Part shown: positions 8,314 to 16,993 of the stretch, piece after piece
How the letters are laid out: each line of letters begins with the position of its first letter
Position numbering within the stretch: position 1 is the stretch's first letter
DNA from: JBBQZO01 sp038207625
GTDB lineage: Bacteria > Pseudomonadota > Gammaproteobacteria > Burkholderiales > Burkholderiaceae_D
Assembly: GCA_038207625.1 (NCBI GenBank)
Contig: JBBQZO010000028.1
Location: 1 to 64,000, forward strand
Direction of reading: 5' to 3'
DNA length: 64,000 nt
Program-made: the position numbers and the translations under genes
The notes under the pieces: generated by a model
Told to the model about the DNA's origin: nothing
Database searches by the model: none
What the model saw: the letters and a program-made list of their open reading frames with translations, nothing else

Positions 8314-9303
8314 TTACGTCACCGCTTGCGCTGCGTGAAACGGTCGCAAACGCAGCGCGATCGCGGTGATGTTATCGATGTGCAAATCGTCCGGCGCACG
8401 CTGGGCGATCTCGTTGAACAAGGCGCCAATCGCAGCGCGTGCGCTGGGCGCGCCGTCACACAGCAGCTCCGGCCAGCGCGCCACCCAGTCGTACGGTTCG
8501 GCGCAGGCCCAGAAACCGTCGGTGGCCAGCAGGTACAGCGCGTCGCTGCGCAACTCGAACGCGCGCCGGTCGCCCAGGTGGTACAGGAAGGGCGGCAGGT
8601 TGACGGCACTCAGTTCGAGCAAGGGGTCCGACAGCGCGCCCGGATTGAGCAGCGCATTGCCCAGAATGAAAGCCTGGGAAATTTGCGAGCGGTGTTCGCC
8701 ATGCACCTGCTGCCACCATTCGGCCTCGTCGAGCAGGCCGCCCAGCGCAAACGCGGTGGCGGGCACATGGTCCACCGTCAGCGGCGTTACCTGTGCCTCG
8801 GTCACCTCGTACAGGCGCGAGTCACCCACGTGGTACAGCAGCGGCGCCTTGCCCGGGCGCAGTTCGAGCAGCGTCAGCGTGGTGCCGGGGCGTTTGGTGG
8901 CGTCGCCCGTCGGGTCGAAGTGATGTTGCAAGCCGGTGTGCAGCGCGTCGAGCCGCGTGCTCAGTTCGCCCACGCTGGCGCAGGCGGGCATGCTCAGCAG
9001 CGCCGCCGCCACCGCTTCGGCCGCCTCGCGTCCGCGCCCATGGCCGCCCAGGCCGTCCAATACCGCCAGTCGGACGTGGCCGGCCGGCCAGTCGGGTAAC
9101 TGTTGCAGCAGCGCGCGCTGGTCGCGCAGCATCAGCGCCCGTCCGTGTGCATCGATCAACAACAGGTTGTCCTGATTTTCAAACGGCAGCGGCGCGTGGG
9201 CGCCCGTCAGGCTATTGGCCCAGATGTCGAGGCGTGGGCCAAAATCGAGACTGTCGAGCGCTGGTTTCATAGGACGATCAAAAAGGGAGTGGGTGGCGAT
9301 CAT
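8314..9303 (-). CDS. PP2C-family protein phosphatase
   Basis: Up to 329 residues. The metal-binding and catalytic motifs of PPM/PP2C phosphatases are intact: VLDGLGGHGRG (about 81-91), a TTLTLLEL strand, HVGDSRLYE (158-166), LLATDGFW (Asp 262) and DNITAI (310-315). It should remove phosphate from Ser/Thr residues and so oppose the kinases at 318-2564 and 16990-18036. No membrane segment is seen, so it is cytosolic. A second start at 9270 (MKPALD) is equally possible; neither has a strong ribosome site. The FHA gene lies downstream on the same strand. Confidence 0.93.
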   Translation of the reverse strand: MIATHSLFDRPMKPALDSLDFGPRLDIWANSLTGAHAPLPFENQDNLLLIDAHGRALMLRDQRALLQQLPDWPAGHVRLAVLDGLGGHGRGREAAEAVAAALLSMPACASVGELSTRLDALHTGLQHHFDPTGDATKRPGTTLTLLELRPGKAPLLYHVGDSRLYEVTEAQVTPLTVDHVPATAFALGGLLDEAEWWQQVHGEHRSQISQAFILGNALLNPGALSDPLLELSAVNLPPFLYHLGDRRAFELRSDALYLLATDGFWACAEPYDWVARWPELLCDGAPSARAAIGALFNEIAQRAPDDLHIDNITAIALRLRPFHAAQAVT

Positions 9304-9378
9304 GCAGCTTAGCCGAAGCGGCGCTGCGTCAATCGACGGAAAAGAGCGGGAAAACCGCGCCGCGAGCGCAGGCCAGTC

Positions 9379-10299
9379 TCACGCTGGCGGCGTATGCTGC
9401 ACCAGATGATCGATGCAGGCGCGCATCTTCGCGTTGACGCCCTTGCGGTCCAGATAACAGATGTAATAGTCAATCGGCTCAACCTGCACGGTGCGGGTGG
9501 CCGCGCCTGCCGGGTCCGAACCGAACAAGGCTTCGAGTTGTCCGCTGGCCAGCAGCGGCGCGGCGATGAAGTTGCCCAGCCGGGTGATGCCGGCCCCGGC
9601 CACGGCCAACTGGGCCAGCGTGTCGATGTCGTTGCAGACCACCGACGGGGCCAGTTCCGGTTCGAAGCGCACCCCCTCGCGCACAAAGCCCCAGCGCATC
9701 AACAAGCCATCGACGGGAAGGCGAAACAGCAGGCAAGCGTGGTCGCGCAACTGTTCTGGCGCCGCCGGCCGGCCGGCCCGCGCCAGATACGCCGGTGCGG
9801 CGCAGAACACCATTGGCACGCTGCACAGAAAGCGCGCCACCAGACCTGGCTCGAGTTGCTGTTTGAAGCGGATACTGAGGTCGATATCGTCGCGCACATG
9901 GTCGGCGCTCTGGTCGCTGAGGATCATTTCGACGGCCACGCGGGGAAAGCGCGCCATGAAGGCGGGCATCAAGGGCGCCAGCCAATGGCGCCCGAAAGCG
10001 ACCGAGCAGGCGATGCGCAGGCGTCCCTGCGCCTGGCCGTGCAGCGCGCTGGCGTCCGCCTGCGCCATTTCGAGATCCTGCACCACGTTGCGCACTTTGG
10101 CGTAGTACAACTCACCGCTTTCGGTCAAGGTCAGGCTGCGCGTGGTGCGCGTCAACAGTCGCACTCCCACCACCTGCTCGAGACGGGCGATGTTCTGGCT
10201 GGCCGCCGCGGCCGTGATCCCCAGCTGGCGCGCGGCGGCGGCGATGCTGCCGCTGTCGACGGCTTTCACAAAGGCACTGATGCCACGCAGGATATCCAT
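9379..10299 (-). CDS. LysR-family transcriptional regulator
   Basis: A 306-residue LysR protein. The winged helix at residues 1-60 (FVKAVDSGSIAAAARQLGI, RTTRSLTLTESG) is followed by a periplasmic-binding-like effector domain. The Q/S-N-I-A-RLE pattern and RTTR match the CrgA/AphB-type branch. The start MDILRG at 10299 is preferred because it begins just before the conserved helix; an upstream frame to 10365 is AT-rich and unlikely. It is transcribed away from the DUF2798 gene at 10434, the usual geometry for a LysR target. The inducer is unknown. Confidence 0.92.
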   Translation of the reverse strand: MDILRGISAFVKAVDSGSIAAAARQLGITAAAASQNIARLEQVVGVRLLTRTTRSLTLTESGELYYAKVRNVVQDLEMAQADASALHGQAQGRLRIACSVAFGRHWLAPLMPAFMARFPRVAVEMILSDQSADHVRDDIDLSIRFKQQLEPGLVARFLCSVPMVFCAAPAYLARAGRPAAPEQLRDHACLLFRLPVDGLLMRWGFVREGVRFEPELAPSVVCNDIDTLAQLAVAGAGITRLGNFIAAPLLASGQLEALFGSDPAGAATRTVQVEPIDYYICYLDRKGVNAKMRACIDHLVQHTPPA

Positions 10300-10433
10300 A
10301 GATTTGATTTTTAAACTTGATGTTATTCGAAAGTTTAGCTTAATACTGTCCATGCTGGGAATCATCTATTCTGCGCGCCTTTGCTGACCTAAAATGGCGA
10401 CTCGATCAACTAGTGAACATGGAAGGAAGCAGC

Positions 10434-10703
10434 ATGACGATACAGGAGAATTTGCCGTCAGCGCGCCGGGCACGCTGGAAACTGCCGGCCCGCTTTGCGC
10501 CACAGGTGTTTGCGTTTTACATGGCGGCCATCATGGCGATGTTGATGTGTACCGTCATTGTCGCCGTCAGCAGCGGGGTGGGCGAGGGCTTTGCCTTGCG
10601 CGTGCTGCATGCTTACCGGCTGGCCATGCCGGTCGCCTTTCTCTGTGTGCTCGTCGTGCGCCCGCTGGTCATGCACCTGGTCAAGTGGACGGTGCAATTG
10701 TAG
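10434..10703 (+). CDS. DUF2798 small membrane protein
   Basis: An 89-residue protein with a basic N-terminus (RRARWKLP) and two membrane segments (FAFYMAAIMAMLMCTVIVAV and LAMPVAFLCVLVVRPLVMHLV). It matches the DUF2798 pattern of two helices joined by a short loop. ATG 10434 has GGAAGGA seven bases upstream and is chosen over ATG 10413. The function of the family is unknown. It is divergent from the LysR gene, so it is the likely regulated target. Confidence 0.8.
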   Translation: MTIQENLPSARRARWKLPARFAPQVFAFYMAAIMAMLMCTVIVAVSSGVGEGFALRVLHAYRLAMPVAFLCVLVVRPLVMHLVKWTVQL

Positions 10704-11076
10704 GACCTGCAGCTGGCCTCGCTTGCCGCTGGTGGCGCGTCGCATCGGCGCATGGGGGACGACGGGCAGGGCGTGCGGAAGCCCTTAGTGCGCCGTGCAC
10801 GGCGTGCAGTGTGGGCGCTGACATGCCGCAGAGACACACCTAGGCGCGCCATGTGCTGACAGTTTGTGCGCCATCAGTGCCCGTTTCGGCGTGCTTGGGC
10901 TCACCCGGGCAATCGTGCGAAGGCATTTTTTCAGCCAAATCAAGCCCTTGCATTTGGATATTTTAAATATATTAAGAATTGATTGCTGAGGATTTTTCGG
11001 GCATGATGTCAACGTAGCACTTGATCAATCAATCCGCGTCGTGACCAACGGTCGCGCTGCGAGGCAGGAGACAAAC
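10704..11076. other. Intergenic region before the PEP-CTERM gene
   Basis: No gene is supported in these 373 bases. A 14-bp palindrome CGCCGTGCACGGCG (10791-10804) lies after the DUF2798 gene and could fold at the end of its message, but no T-run follows. From 10925 to 11010 the sequence becomes AT-rich and presumably holds the promoter of the next gene. Confidence 0.5.
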
Positions 11077-12066
11077 ATGTTCAACGAAAAACTGGTTGCG
11101 AACGCAACCCGGCCAGCGCGCGTCAAGCGCGCCTTGCGCCATGCCCCGCTGGGCGCCATGCTGGCGTGCGCGCTGGCAAGTGCCCCGGCCCACGCCGGCC
11201 TGACCATCCATGCCATTTATGACAGTAGCGTCAACGCCTACGGCGGACAGGTGCAGACCGCCTTCAACTACGCGGCGCAGCAGTTTGAAACCCGCTTCAC
11301 TGACAACATCACGCTCAATATTGTTGTGCAGGCCGGCAATATCGGGCTCGGGCAGAGCGACACCAACCTGTTCGGCCCGATCAATTTTGCCGCCGTGCGC
11401 ACCGCCTTGACCAACGACGCCAGCAGCGCGACCGACAGCCAGGTGGTGGCCAGTTTGGCCGGCGCCGATCCGACGCATGGCGCCAGTTTCGTCTATTCGA
11501 CGGCCCAGGCCAAGGCGCTGGGCCAGTTGGCCGGCAATGACACCGGGATCGACGGTACGTTCACGTTCACCAACGCCAGCAACATGTTCACGTTTGATCT
11601 GAGCAACCGGGCCGCGGCCGGTAAATACGATTTCGTCGGCGTAGCCGAACACGAAATCTCGGAGATCATGGGGCGCATCGCTGTGCTGGGTGATACCAGC
11701 ATCCTGCCTGGCACGCCGCTGTATATTCCATACGATCTGATGCGCTACACGGCGCCCGGTGTGCGCAACCTCAGTTCTGGCGGCTCCGGCGTCTATTTTT
11801 CGGCCGACGGCGGCGTCACATCGGCGAAGCTGTTCAACAGCGTGTCTGGCGGCGACGAAGCCGATTGGGCCTCCGGCAACGCGCATGATCCGTTCAACGC
11901 CTTTGGCAGCAGCGGCGTGCAGTCCGACCTGAGTGCTGTTGACGTACAGGCGATCGATGCGATAGGCTACAATCTGGCGCCGGTTCCCGAGCCGGGCACC
12001 TGGGCCATGTTGTTGGGTGGCTTGGGCCTGATGGGCGCGCTCGCGCGCCGGCGCACGCGGGCTTGA
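11077..12066 (+). CDS. PEP-CTERM-anchored NF038122-like metalloprotease
   Basis: A 329-residue secreted protein. It starts at ATG 11077 (GGCAGGAGAC upstream), has a basic signal peptide ending near AHA, and ends with a PEP-CTERM sorting signal: VPEPGTWAMLLGGLGLMG, then ARRRTRA. That signal is cut by an exosortase, which is not encoded in the window. The body resembles NF038122-type PEP-CTERM metalloproteases. The zinc site reads HEISEIMGR, so the second histidine of a classic HExxH is Glu. A third ligand further on would be needed for activity. It likely acts on the cell surface or in the exopolysaccharide matrix. Confidence 0.85.
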   Translation: MFNEKLVANATRPARVKRALRHAPLGAMLACALASAPAHAGLTIHAIYDSSVNAYGGQVQTAFNYAAQQFETRFTDNITLNIVVQAGNIGLGQSDTNLFGPINFAAVRTALTNDASSATDSQVVASLAGADPTHGASFVYSTAQAKALGQLAGNDTGIDGTFTFTNASNMFTFDLSNRAAAGKYDFVGVAEHEISEIMGRIAVLGDTSILPGTPLYIPYDLMRYTAPGVRNLSSGGSGVYFSADGGVTSAKLFNSVSGGDEADWASGNAHDPFNAFGSSGVQSDLSAVDVQAIDAIGYNLAPVPEPGTWAMLLGGLGLMGALARRRTRA

Positions 12067-12151
12067 TTGCCGGTCCGATGGCATCGGCGCTCGCCGGGGC
12101 GCACGGCGGCCTCGGACCAGTGCCGAATCATCTTTTTTTGAGTGTCGACGA

Positions 12152-12604
12152 ATGCAGATACGCACCATGGAGGCGCGCGACATCGCGCCCGTTGCAGCGC
12201 TGTTGCGCCAGTTGGCGATTCAATTCATCACCAATGAGATGAGTGCCGAGGCCGGCGCTGCTTTTCTGGACCAGCACGATGCGCCCGCGCTGGCGCGCCG
12301 ACTCGAGCAAGCTTACCAGTATCAAGTGGCCGAACAGGACGATGTCATCATCGGTTTTGTCGGTGTGCGCGAGCAAAGCCATCTGTTCCACCTGTTCGTC
12401 GCGCAAGCCTGGCACGGACGGGGGGTGGCGCGCGCACTGTGGCAACATGCGATGCAGCACGCTGGCCATCACGGCCCGTACACGGTCAACGCATCGACCT
12501 ACGCGCTCAAGGCTTATCAGGCGCTGGGCTTCGTGCCGACCATGCCGGCCCAGTGCGCCAACGGGGTGACCTACACGCCGATGCGCTACGGCGCTGCCGC
12601 CTGA
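12152..12604 (+). CDS. GNAT family N-acetyltransferase
   Basis: A 150-residue single-domain acetyltransferase. The fold is recognisable from the N-terminal MQIRTMEARDIAPVAALLRQ, the strand DDVIIGFVGVR, and the acetyl-CoA-binding A motif FVAQAWHGRGVARALWQ (Q/RxxGxG/A form WHGRGVA). A C-terminal YALKAYQALGF strand follows. The substrate, amine or protein, cannot be predicted. Its 3' end overlaps that of the convergent SH3 gene by 19 bases. Confidence 0.9.
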   Translation: MQIRTMEARDIAPVAALLRQLAIQFITNEMSAEAGAAFLDQHDAPALARRLEQAYQYQVAEQDDVIIGFVGVREQSHLFHLFVAQAWHGRGVARALWQHAMQHAGHHGPYTVNASTYALKAYQALGFVPTMPAQCANGVTYTPMRYGAAA

Positions 12605-13068
12605 CGTTCATCCGTGCGGCGCAGCCACAGGCTGCTGGCCCAGCCGGTGACGGCTTGCCCATGCACACCGGCGTTTAATTGCCACCAGTCGCCGTCGCGC
12701 GCACCGGTTGCGCTGACGGTGGCACCGGCCGGCACCAGCGCGAGCCGTCGTGTGGCGGTGCCGCTGCCCGAGCGCAAGTTCAAATCCTGCCGAACCAGAT
12801 AGTGCTGACCGGCGCGCGGCGTTTGCGCCAGGCGCTCTTGCAACGGCGCCGCGCTCGCCTGCGCGGGCGTGGGACTGCCGGCGGCCCATGGCTGCAGCTG
12901 TGCCAGCAGCAGCGCGCCCAGCGCCCAGGTGCTTCCAGCGAGCAGCGCCAGCGCGCGCGCGGTCGGGCGTTTCCACCAGCTGCGCGGCGTCAGGTGCGCC
13001 ACCAACACCAGTGTCAGCAGCAAGGCGACGGCGTAGGCGCCGATCGCGGTGAAGGTTTCAGCATGCAT
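12586..13068 (-). CDS. Membrane-anchored bacterial SH3 protein
   Basis: A 160-residue protein. Two membrane segments (about 9-26, IGAYAVALLLTLVLVAHL; and 40-58, ALLAGSTWALGALLLAQL) come before an SH3b domain (about 92-152): LNLRSGSGTATRRLALVPAG, DGDWWQLNA, GWASSLWLRR. SH3b domains bind peptidoglycan or peptides; a C-terminal domain on the periplasmic side would suit a wall role, but the topology is inferred. It is the last gene of the kinase-SEDS-FHA operon, 11 bases after its neighbour. Confidence 0.83.
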   Translation of the reverse strand: MHAETFTAIGAYAVALLLTLVLVAHLTPRSWWKRPTARALALLAGSTWALGALLLAQLQPWAAGSPTPAQASAAPLQERLAQTPRAGQHYLVRQDLNLRSGSGTATRRLALVPAGATVSATGARDGDWWQLNAGVHGQAVTGWASSLWLRRTDERQAAAP

Positions 13069-13079
13069 GTCCGGCCCCC

Positions 13080-14636
13080 TCAGGCGTCAAAGCGCAGCAC
13101 GTAGTGGCCCGCCACCAGGTGATGGCCGGCCGGCAGCAGGTAGGGCTGGTCGATGCTGGCGCTGTCGATGCTGGCGACAAACTGCATCTTGTCATCGAGG
13201 TGATACAGGGCCTGGCTGGCGGCCAGTCGGGCGATCTTGAAGCCAGCGTTGCCGGCCTCGAAGCTGAACGCGCTGCGCGACAGGCCGATGCGGTCGGCGC
13301 TGGCCGGCTCGACCCCGTTGGCGCGGCGCAGAAAGCGCGCCGAGTCCAATACCCGCAGCGCCGCCAGCATCGGCGCCGAGCGGCCAAATACGAAGCGCGC
13401 GCCGCTGGCCACGGCCACGCTGAGCGCTTGCGGCAACACCAGCGTGGCGCAGTAGCGCTCGGCCATCGCCGGCGCCACCGCCAGCAGCTGCACGGCGCGC
13501 GTGTCGAACGGCGTGAAGCTGGCCGGCGCGTTGATGCGCTGGCGTCCCGCGCCGGTGCGGGCCGACAGTTCGTCGTTGGCGTCGACGGCAAAGCTGATGG
13601 CCGCCTCCTTGTCATTGATCGCCAAGGCCAGTGTCTGGTCCAGGCCGATTTCCAGCGCCAGCGCGCCCGTGTCGCGGTAGCGCGACAAGCGCGGCAGCGC
13701 CAGCGCCACCAGGCTGACGCTCTGGCGCGCCACCGGCGCATAGGTGGCGTCGGCTTCGCCAAGCGGGCGCACGGCAGCTGGCGGCTGGCTGTGCGGCAGC
13801 GCGGTGCGCTCGGGGTCGATCCGTGTCGGTTCGGGCGCGGCGCCGGCGCGCGCTTGCCACACGGCCCCCGCCTGGCGGCCAGTCTCAGCGCTGGCCTGCG
13901 GCGCGCCACCGACCCGGGTCACCTTGAGCAGCAGGCGCGCCGCCGCTTCGCCCGTGCCGACATGTTTGGCGCGTATCGTGTAGTAGCCGTTGCGCGCGTC
14001 GTAGCTGCAGTCGAACGCGTCCTTGGGGCGCATCTGCAGTTCGATCGGCGCATCCGGCCCGTCGTTGATCAACAGGATCGCGCCGTCCGCGCCAAACGGC
14101 CAGGCCGGCGCCACGTAACTGGCTGCGTCGGCGTTGGCGCCGATCAGCGCCAGACGCTGGTCGGGAAAGATCGGGCAAACGGGGTTCCAGATCGCGCTGT
14201 CGCGCGAACAGCTGACGTGGTACAGGATTTTCTCGTCGGGCCCCGGCAGATACACGGCGTGGCCGAACTTGACTTCGATCTGGCCCGGCGCCAGCGCGCT
14301 GGTGCCGACCACGTCGTAGCGCACCGCGTCGCCCTTGAGCAGATCGCCGAAGTCTTTCTGGTGCAGCGCCGTGAGCGTGTCGGCCAGGTCGCGCGCACGT
14401 GCGCCGCGCGTCAGGTGACGGTCGTCATCGACCTCGTCTTGCGGCAGCAACAGCGTGACGTGCGAGAAGCAGCGCGTGGCGGCGCGTCCGCGTTGCTCGC
14501 GCGGGCTGCGCTCGAGCAGGTCGCGCAGCAGCGGACGGCGCGCAAACAGCGCCAGTCCCGGCGCCTGCCAGATCGCTTCGGCGTTAAACACGTCGCTCAC
14601 TTTGCCTAGATGCTCGTGTTGGACATAGACCGGCAT
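13080..14636 (-). CDS. Uncharacterised protein with C-terminal FHA-like domain
   Basis: A 518-residue protein with no signal peptide or membrane segment. The first 260 residues are a beta-rich region I do not recognise. The middle (260-400) contains Ala-rich strands. The last 120 residues look like a divergent FHA domain: FVFGRSAPM, IGLSRSAFSFEAGNAGFKIA, then LLPAGHHLVAGHYVLRF, with LSRS in place of the usual SRxH loop. If it is an FHA fold, it may have lost phosphothreonine selectivity. It overlaps the SEDS gene by 31 bases, which argues for coupled translation and a shared function. It could be an assembly scaffold for the SEDS protein. Confidence 0.7.
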   Translation of the reverse strand: MPVYVQHEHLGKVSDVFNAEAIWQAPGLALFARRPLLRDLLERSPREQRGRAATRCFSHVTLLLPQDEVDDDRHLTRGARARDLADTLTALHQKDFGDLLKGDAVRYDVVGTSALAPGQIEVKFGHAVYLPGPDEKILYHVSCSRDSAIWNPVCPIFPDQRLALIGANADAASYVAPAWPFGADGAILLINDGPDAPIELQMRPKDAFDCSYDARNGYYTIRAKHVGTGEAAARLLLKVTRVGGAPQASAETGRQAGAVWQARAGAAPEPTRIDPERTALPHSQPPAAVRPLGEADATYAPVARQSVSLVALALPRLSRYRDTGALALEIGLDQTLALAINDKEAAISFAVDANDELSARTGAGRQRINAPASFTPFDTRAVQLLAVAPAMAERYCATLVLPQALSVAVASGARFVFGRSAPMLAALRVLDSARFLRRANGVEPASADRIGLSRSAFSFEAGNAGFKIARLAASQALYHLDDKMQFVASIDSASIDQPYLLPAGHHLVAGHYVLRFDA

Positions 14637-16993
14637 GATTCATTCTCCTCTAAAGATTGCGCGCTGATCGCACAGAACGCTAGCAGGGGGCACAGGAAAA
14701 ACAGCAGGTGGCTGCCGCCGGCGGACAGAAAACTCATTGGTTGGCCCATGATCGGAAAGATCGCCAGGTTGGTGCCCCACGACAGCAGGAAGTGCCCGAG
14801 GCCGAAGCCGGCGCCGCCGCACAGCGCGAAGCAGCGAAAGCGCGCCAGCCAGGCCTGGCGAAAGTCGCGCGCCTGCAGGCTGGCTGCGTGGGCGCGCGCC
14901 GCCGTTCCCAGCACACCGAGCAGGAACAGCGCCTGCAGCAGCCACAGCGCCAACCCGCCCAGCAAGCCGTGTCGGTTCAGGAAAAAAGCTGCCGCGAAGT
15001 CGTCCTGGACTGCTGGAATGCGCAGTGCGCTGCCGGCCAGTTGGCCCAGCGAGCTCAGTCCCAGGCGCTGGTCGGCGCCCCACCACGCGCCCTCGCTGAT
15101 GGCGCGCGCCCCCAGCAGCAGCTGCTGACCGGTGTGCGGATGGTCGATCGGATCCAACCAGACCAGAAATCGGTCGGCATAAAAACCCCATTGCACCAGA
15201 TCGGCGCCACCGACCCCGCGCAGCGTCACGATCGCGCCCACCGCGCACAGCGCCAGTGCAATCACGCCGGCGCCCAACAGGCGCTTGCGCGCCGCCAGCG
15301 CGTAACACAGCGCCATCGCGCTGCACCACACCAGCAGCAGGATCAAGGGCGAATAGTCGTCCACCTGCACCAGCGCCAGTCCCAGCAGCGCCAGAAATAG
15401 CAGCGCCGGTGCGCCCAGACGCAACCAGCGCGCGGCGCGCGGTCCGCGCGCGCTGTGTCGCCATCCCAGCCCGACGGCCAGGCAGTGCGCCGCCAGCGCG
15501 CACAGCGCCAGCTTGGCAAATTCGACGGGCTGCAAATCGAACACGCCCGTTTCATCGCCCCACAGCACCTGCGCCGCCAGGGCCAGCAAGGCGCTGGCGG
15601 CCAGCGCCGCCAGCAGCGCCTCGACCACCGTCTGGGGCAGCGCCAGCGCCTGGGTGCGCAGACGCACACGCAGGTGCGCACCAACGCCCAGTCCGAGCGC
15701 CAGCAGGCCTACGCTTTTCTGGAAGAAGCGCGGCCAGGACGATTCCAGCGCGCCCAGCCCCAGTTCAAGCTGAAGCAGCAGACCTGTGGCCATCAGCAGC
15801 ATGCCGGCCGCCGTGGCCAGCGTCAGGCGCCCAGGTAGCAACAGACAGCACCACAGCGCGGCCCAGCCCAGCAGCAGCGACCAGCCCAGTCCGGGTGGTG
15901 TGCCGGCGCGCTGCAACAGCAGCGCGACCAGGCCGGCGATGGCGAGCAGGGCGCTGGCAAGCGCCGCGGCGCGGTCGGGCCAGTCGCAGGCGCGCACGAA
16001 CGGCCAGCGTCCTCCTTGCCAGGCCAGCAAGGTGGCCAGCAGCGCGCCCGCCGCCAGGCCCATGCCCAGCCACAGCGCCACGCCCGGGGCCAGCGTCCAC
16101 GGCAGCCGCTGTTCCCAGCGCCAGACGACGCCGGCCGGCAGGGGCGTTTCGGCGGCGGCAAACAGCGTCACGTGCCGGCTCGGGATCAGGATCAGCTGGT
16201 CGCCGTCCTGCCTGACGCTCAGGCGGGTGCGTCCCAGCGTGACCGCCGTGACATCTTGCAGCGGCTCCTCGCGGCGCGCCAGTTCCAGTTGGCCGTTTGC
16301 GCCGAGCAGCATCAGCGGCGCGCGCGCGCCGTCCGCGCCGGCGCTGCTGAGCACGAACTGGTCATGCACCCGCGCCAGCGTGGCGCTGCCCGCGCCAACC
16401 TGGGCGATGCCGAGTCGGTTGCTGCAATCGAGGTTGCCACCCAGGCTGGCCGGGCGGGCCAGCGCCAGCGCGCGCGGCGCCGCGCGGTTCCACAGCATCA
16501 CGGCGCGCAGCGCGGCCGGCTGCTCCGGGCAGGGCGCCAGCGCGCGGCCGTCGCGATACAGTGTGGCGCCGTCGTAGCGCCACAGCTGTCCGGCATGCTG
16601 CAGGGTGACGCTGTCCGTATCCAGCGCGCCGACGGTCAATTCGGCCGCGCCCAGGCGCACCCGCTGACCTTCTTGCAAGGCCAGCGCGCCGCTGTGCCAG
16701 GCCAGTTCGCCGCGCTGCAGCAGCACCTGCTTGGCAGCGCTCAGATTGCGCAGCCACCAGTGGCCGTCGCTGTCGCGCCGCAATCCGATATGGCGCGTAT
16801 CGGCCTGTGCGGCGGCCAGTTCGCGCGCGCCCAGTTCGCGCGTTGCACCCGGCGCGAGCGTCACGCTGATGGCGGCGGGAAACCAGGCCGGTGGCGCGCG
16901 CCACACGGCCAGCGCCTGCAAAGCGCACAGCAGGGCCAGCGCGGCGCAGCTGAGCACGGTGGCGCTTCGCGCTGGCCAGAGCCCCGGCTTCAT
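14606..16993 (-). CDS. SEDS-family (FtsW/RodA-like) protein with FHA-like N-terminal region
   Basis: A 795-residue membrane protein, about twice the usual SEDS length. After one N-terminal membrane helix (9-30) comes a 280-residue soluble region. It seems to hold two FHA-like beta-sandwiches: one around 50-115 (WWLRNLS, LQEGQRVRLGAAELTV) and one around 190-265 (VTLGRTRLSV). About ten membrane helices follow with SEDS landmarks: QPVEFAKLALCALAAH, VQDDFAAAFFLNRHGLLGG (Asp near 665 at the place of the catalytic Asp) and FPIMGQPMSFLSAGGSHLL. SEDS proteins polymerise peptidoglycan from lipid II together with a class B PBP, which is absent here. The start overlaps the kinase stop (ATGA). The predicted topology puts the FHA-like part in the periplasm. 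Confidence 0.85.
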   Translation of the reverse strand: MKPGLWPARSATVLSCAALALLCALQALAVWRAPPAWFPAAISVTLAPGATRELGARELAAAQADTRHIGLRRDSDGHWWLRNLSAAKQVLLQRGELAWHSGALALQEGQRVRLGAAELTVGALDTDSVTLQHAGQLWRYDGATLYRDGRALAPCPEQPAALRAVMLWNRAAPRALALARPASLGGNLDCSNRLGIAQVGAGSATLARVHDQFVLSSAGADGARAPLMLLGANGQLELARREEPLQDVTAVTLGRTRLSVRQDGDQLILIPSRHVTLFAAAETPLPAGVVWRWEQRLPWTLAPGVALWLGMGLAAGALLATLLAWQGGRWPFVRACDWPDRAAALASALLAIAGLVALLLQRAGTPPGLGWSLLLGWAALWCCLLLPGRLTLATAAGMLLMATGLLLQLELGLGALESSWPRFFQKSVGLLALGLGVGAHLRVRLRTQALALPQTVVEALLAALAASALLALAAQVLWGDETGVFDLQPVEFAKLALCALAAHCLAVGLGWRHSARGPRAARWLRLGAPALLFLALLGLALVQVDDYSPLILLLVWCSAMALCYALAARKRLLGAGVIALALCAVGAIVTLRGVGGADLVQWGFYADRFLVWLDPIDHPHTGQQLLLGARAISEGAWWGADQRLGLSSLGQLAGSALRIPAVQDDFAAAFFLNRHGLLGGLALWLLQALFLLGVLGTAARAHAASLQARDFRQAWLARFRCFALCGGAGFGLGHFLLSWGTNLAIFPIMGQPMSFLSAGGSHLLFFLCPLLAFCAISAQSLEENESCRSMSNTSI

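Noticed and set aside
8303..8318. TGGCACG-N4-TTAC resembling a sigma-54 promoter
   Set aside because: It points into the antisense strand of the phosphatase with no gene to serve, and the -12 element is imperfect.
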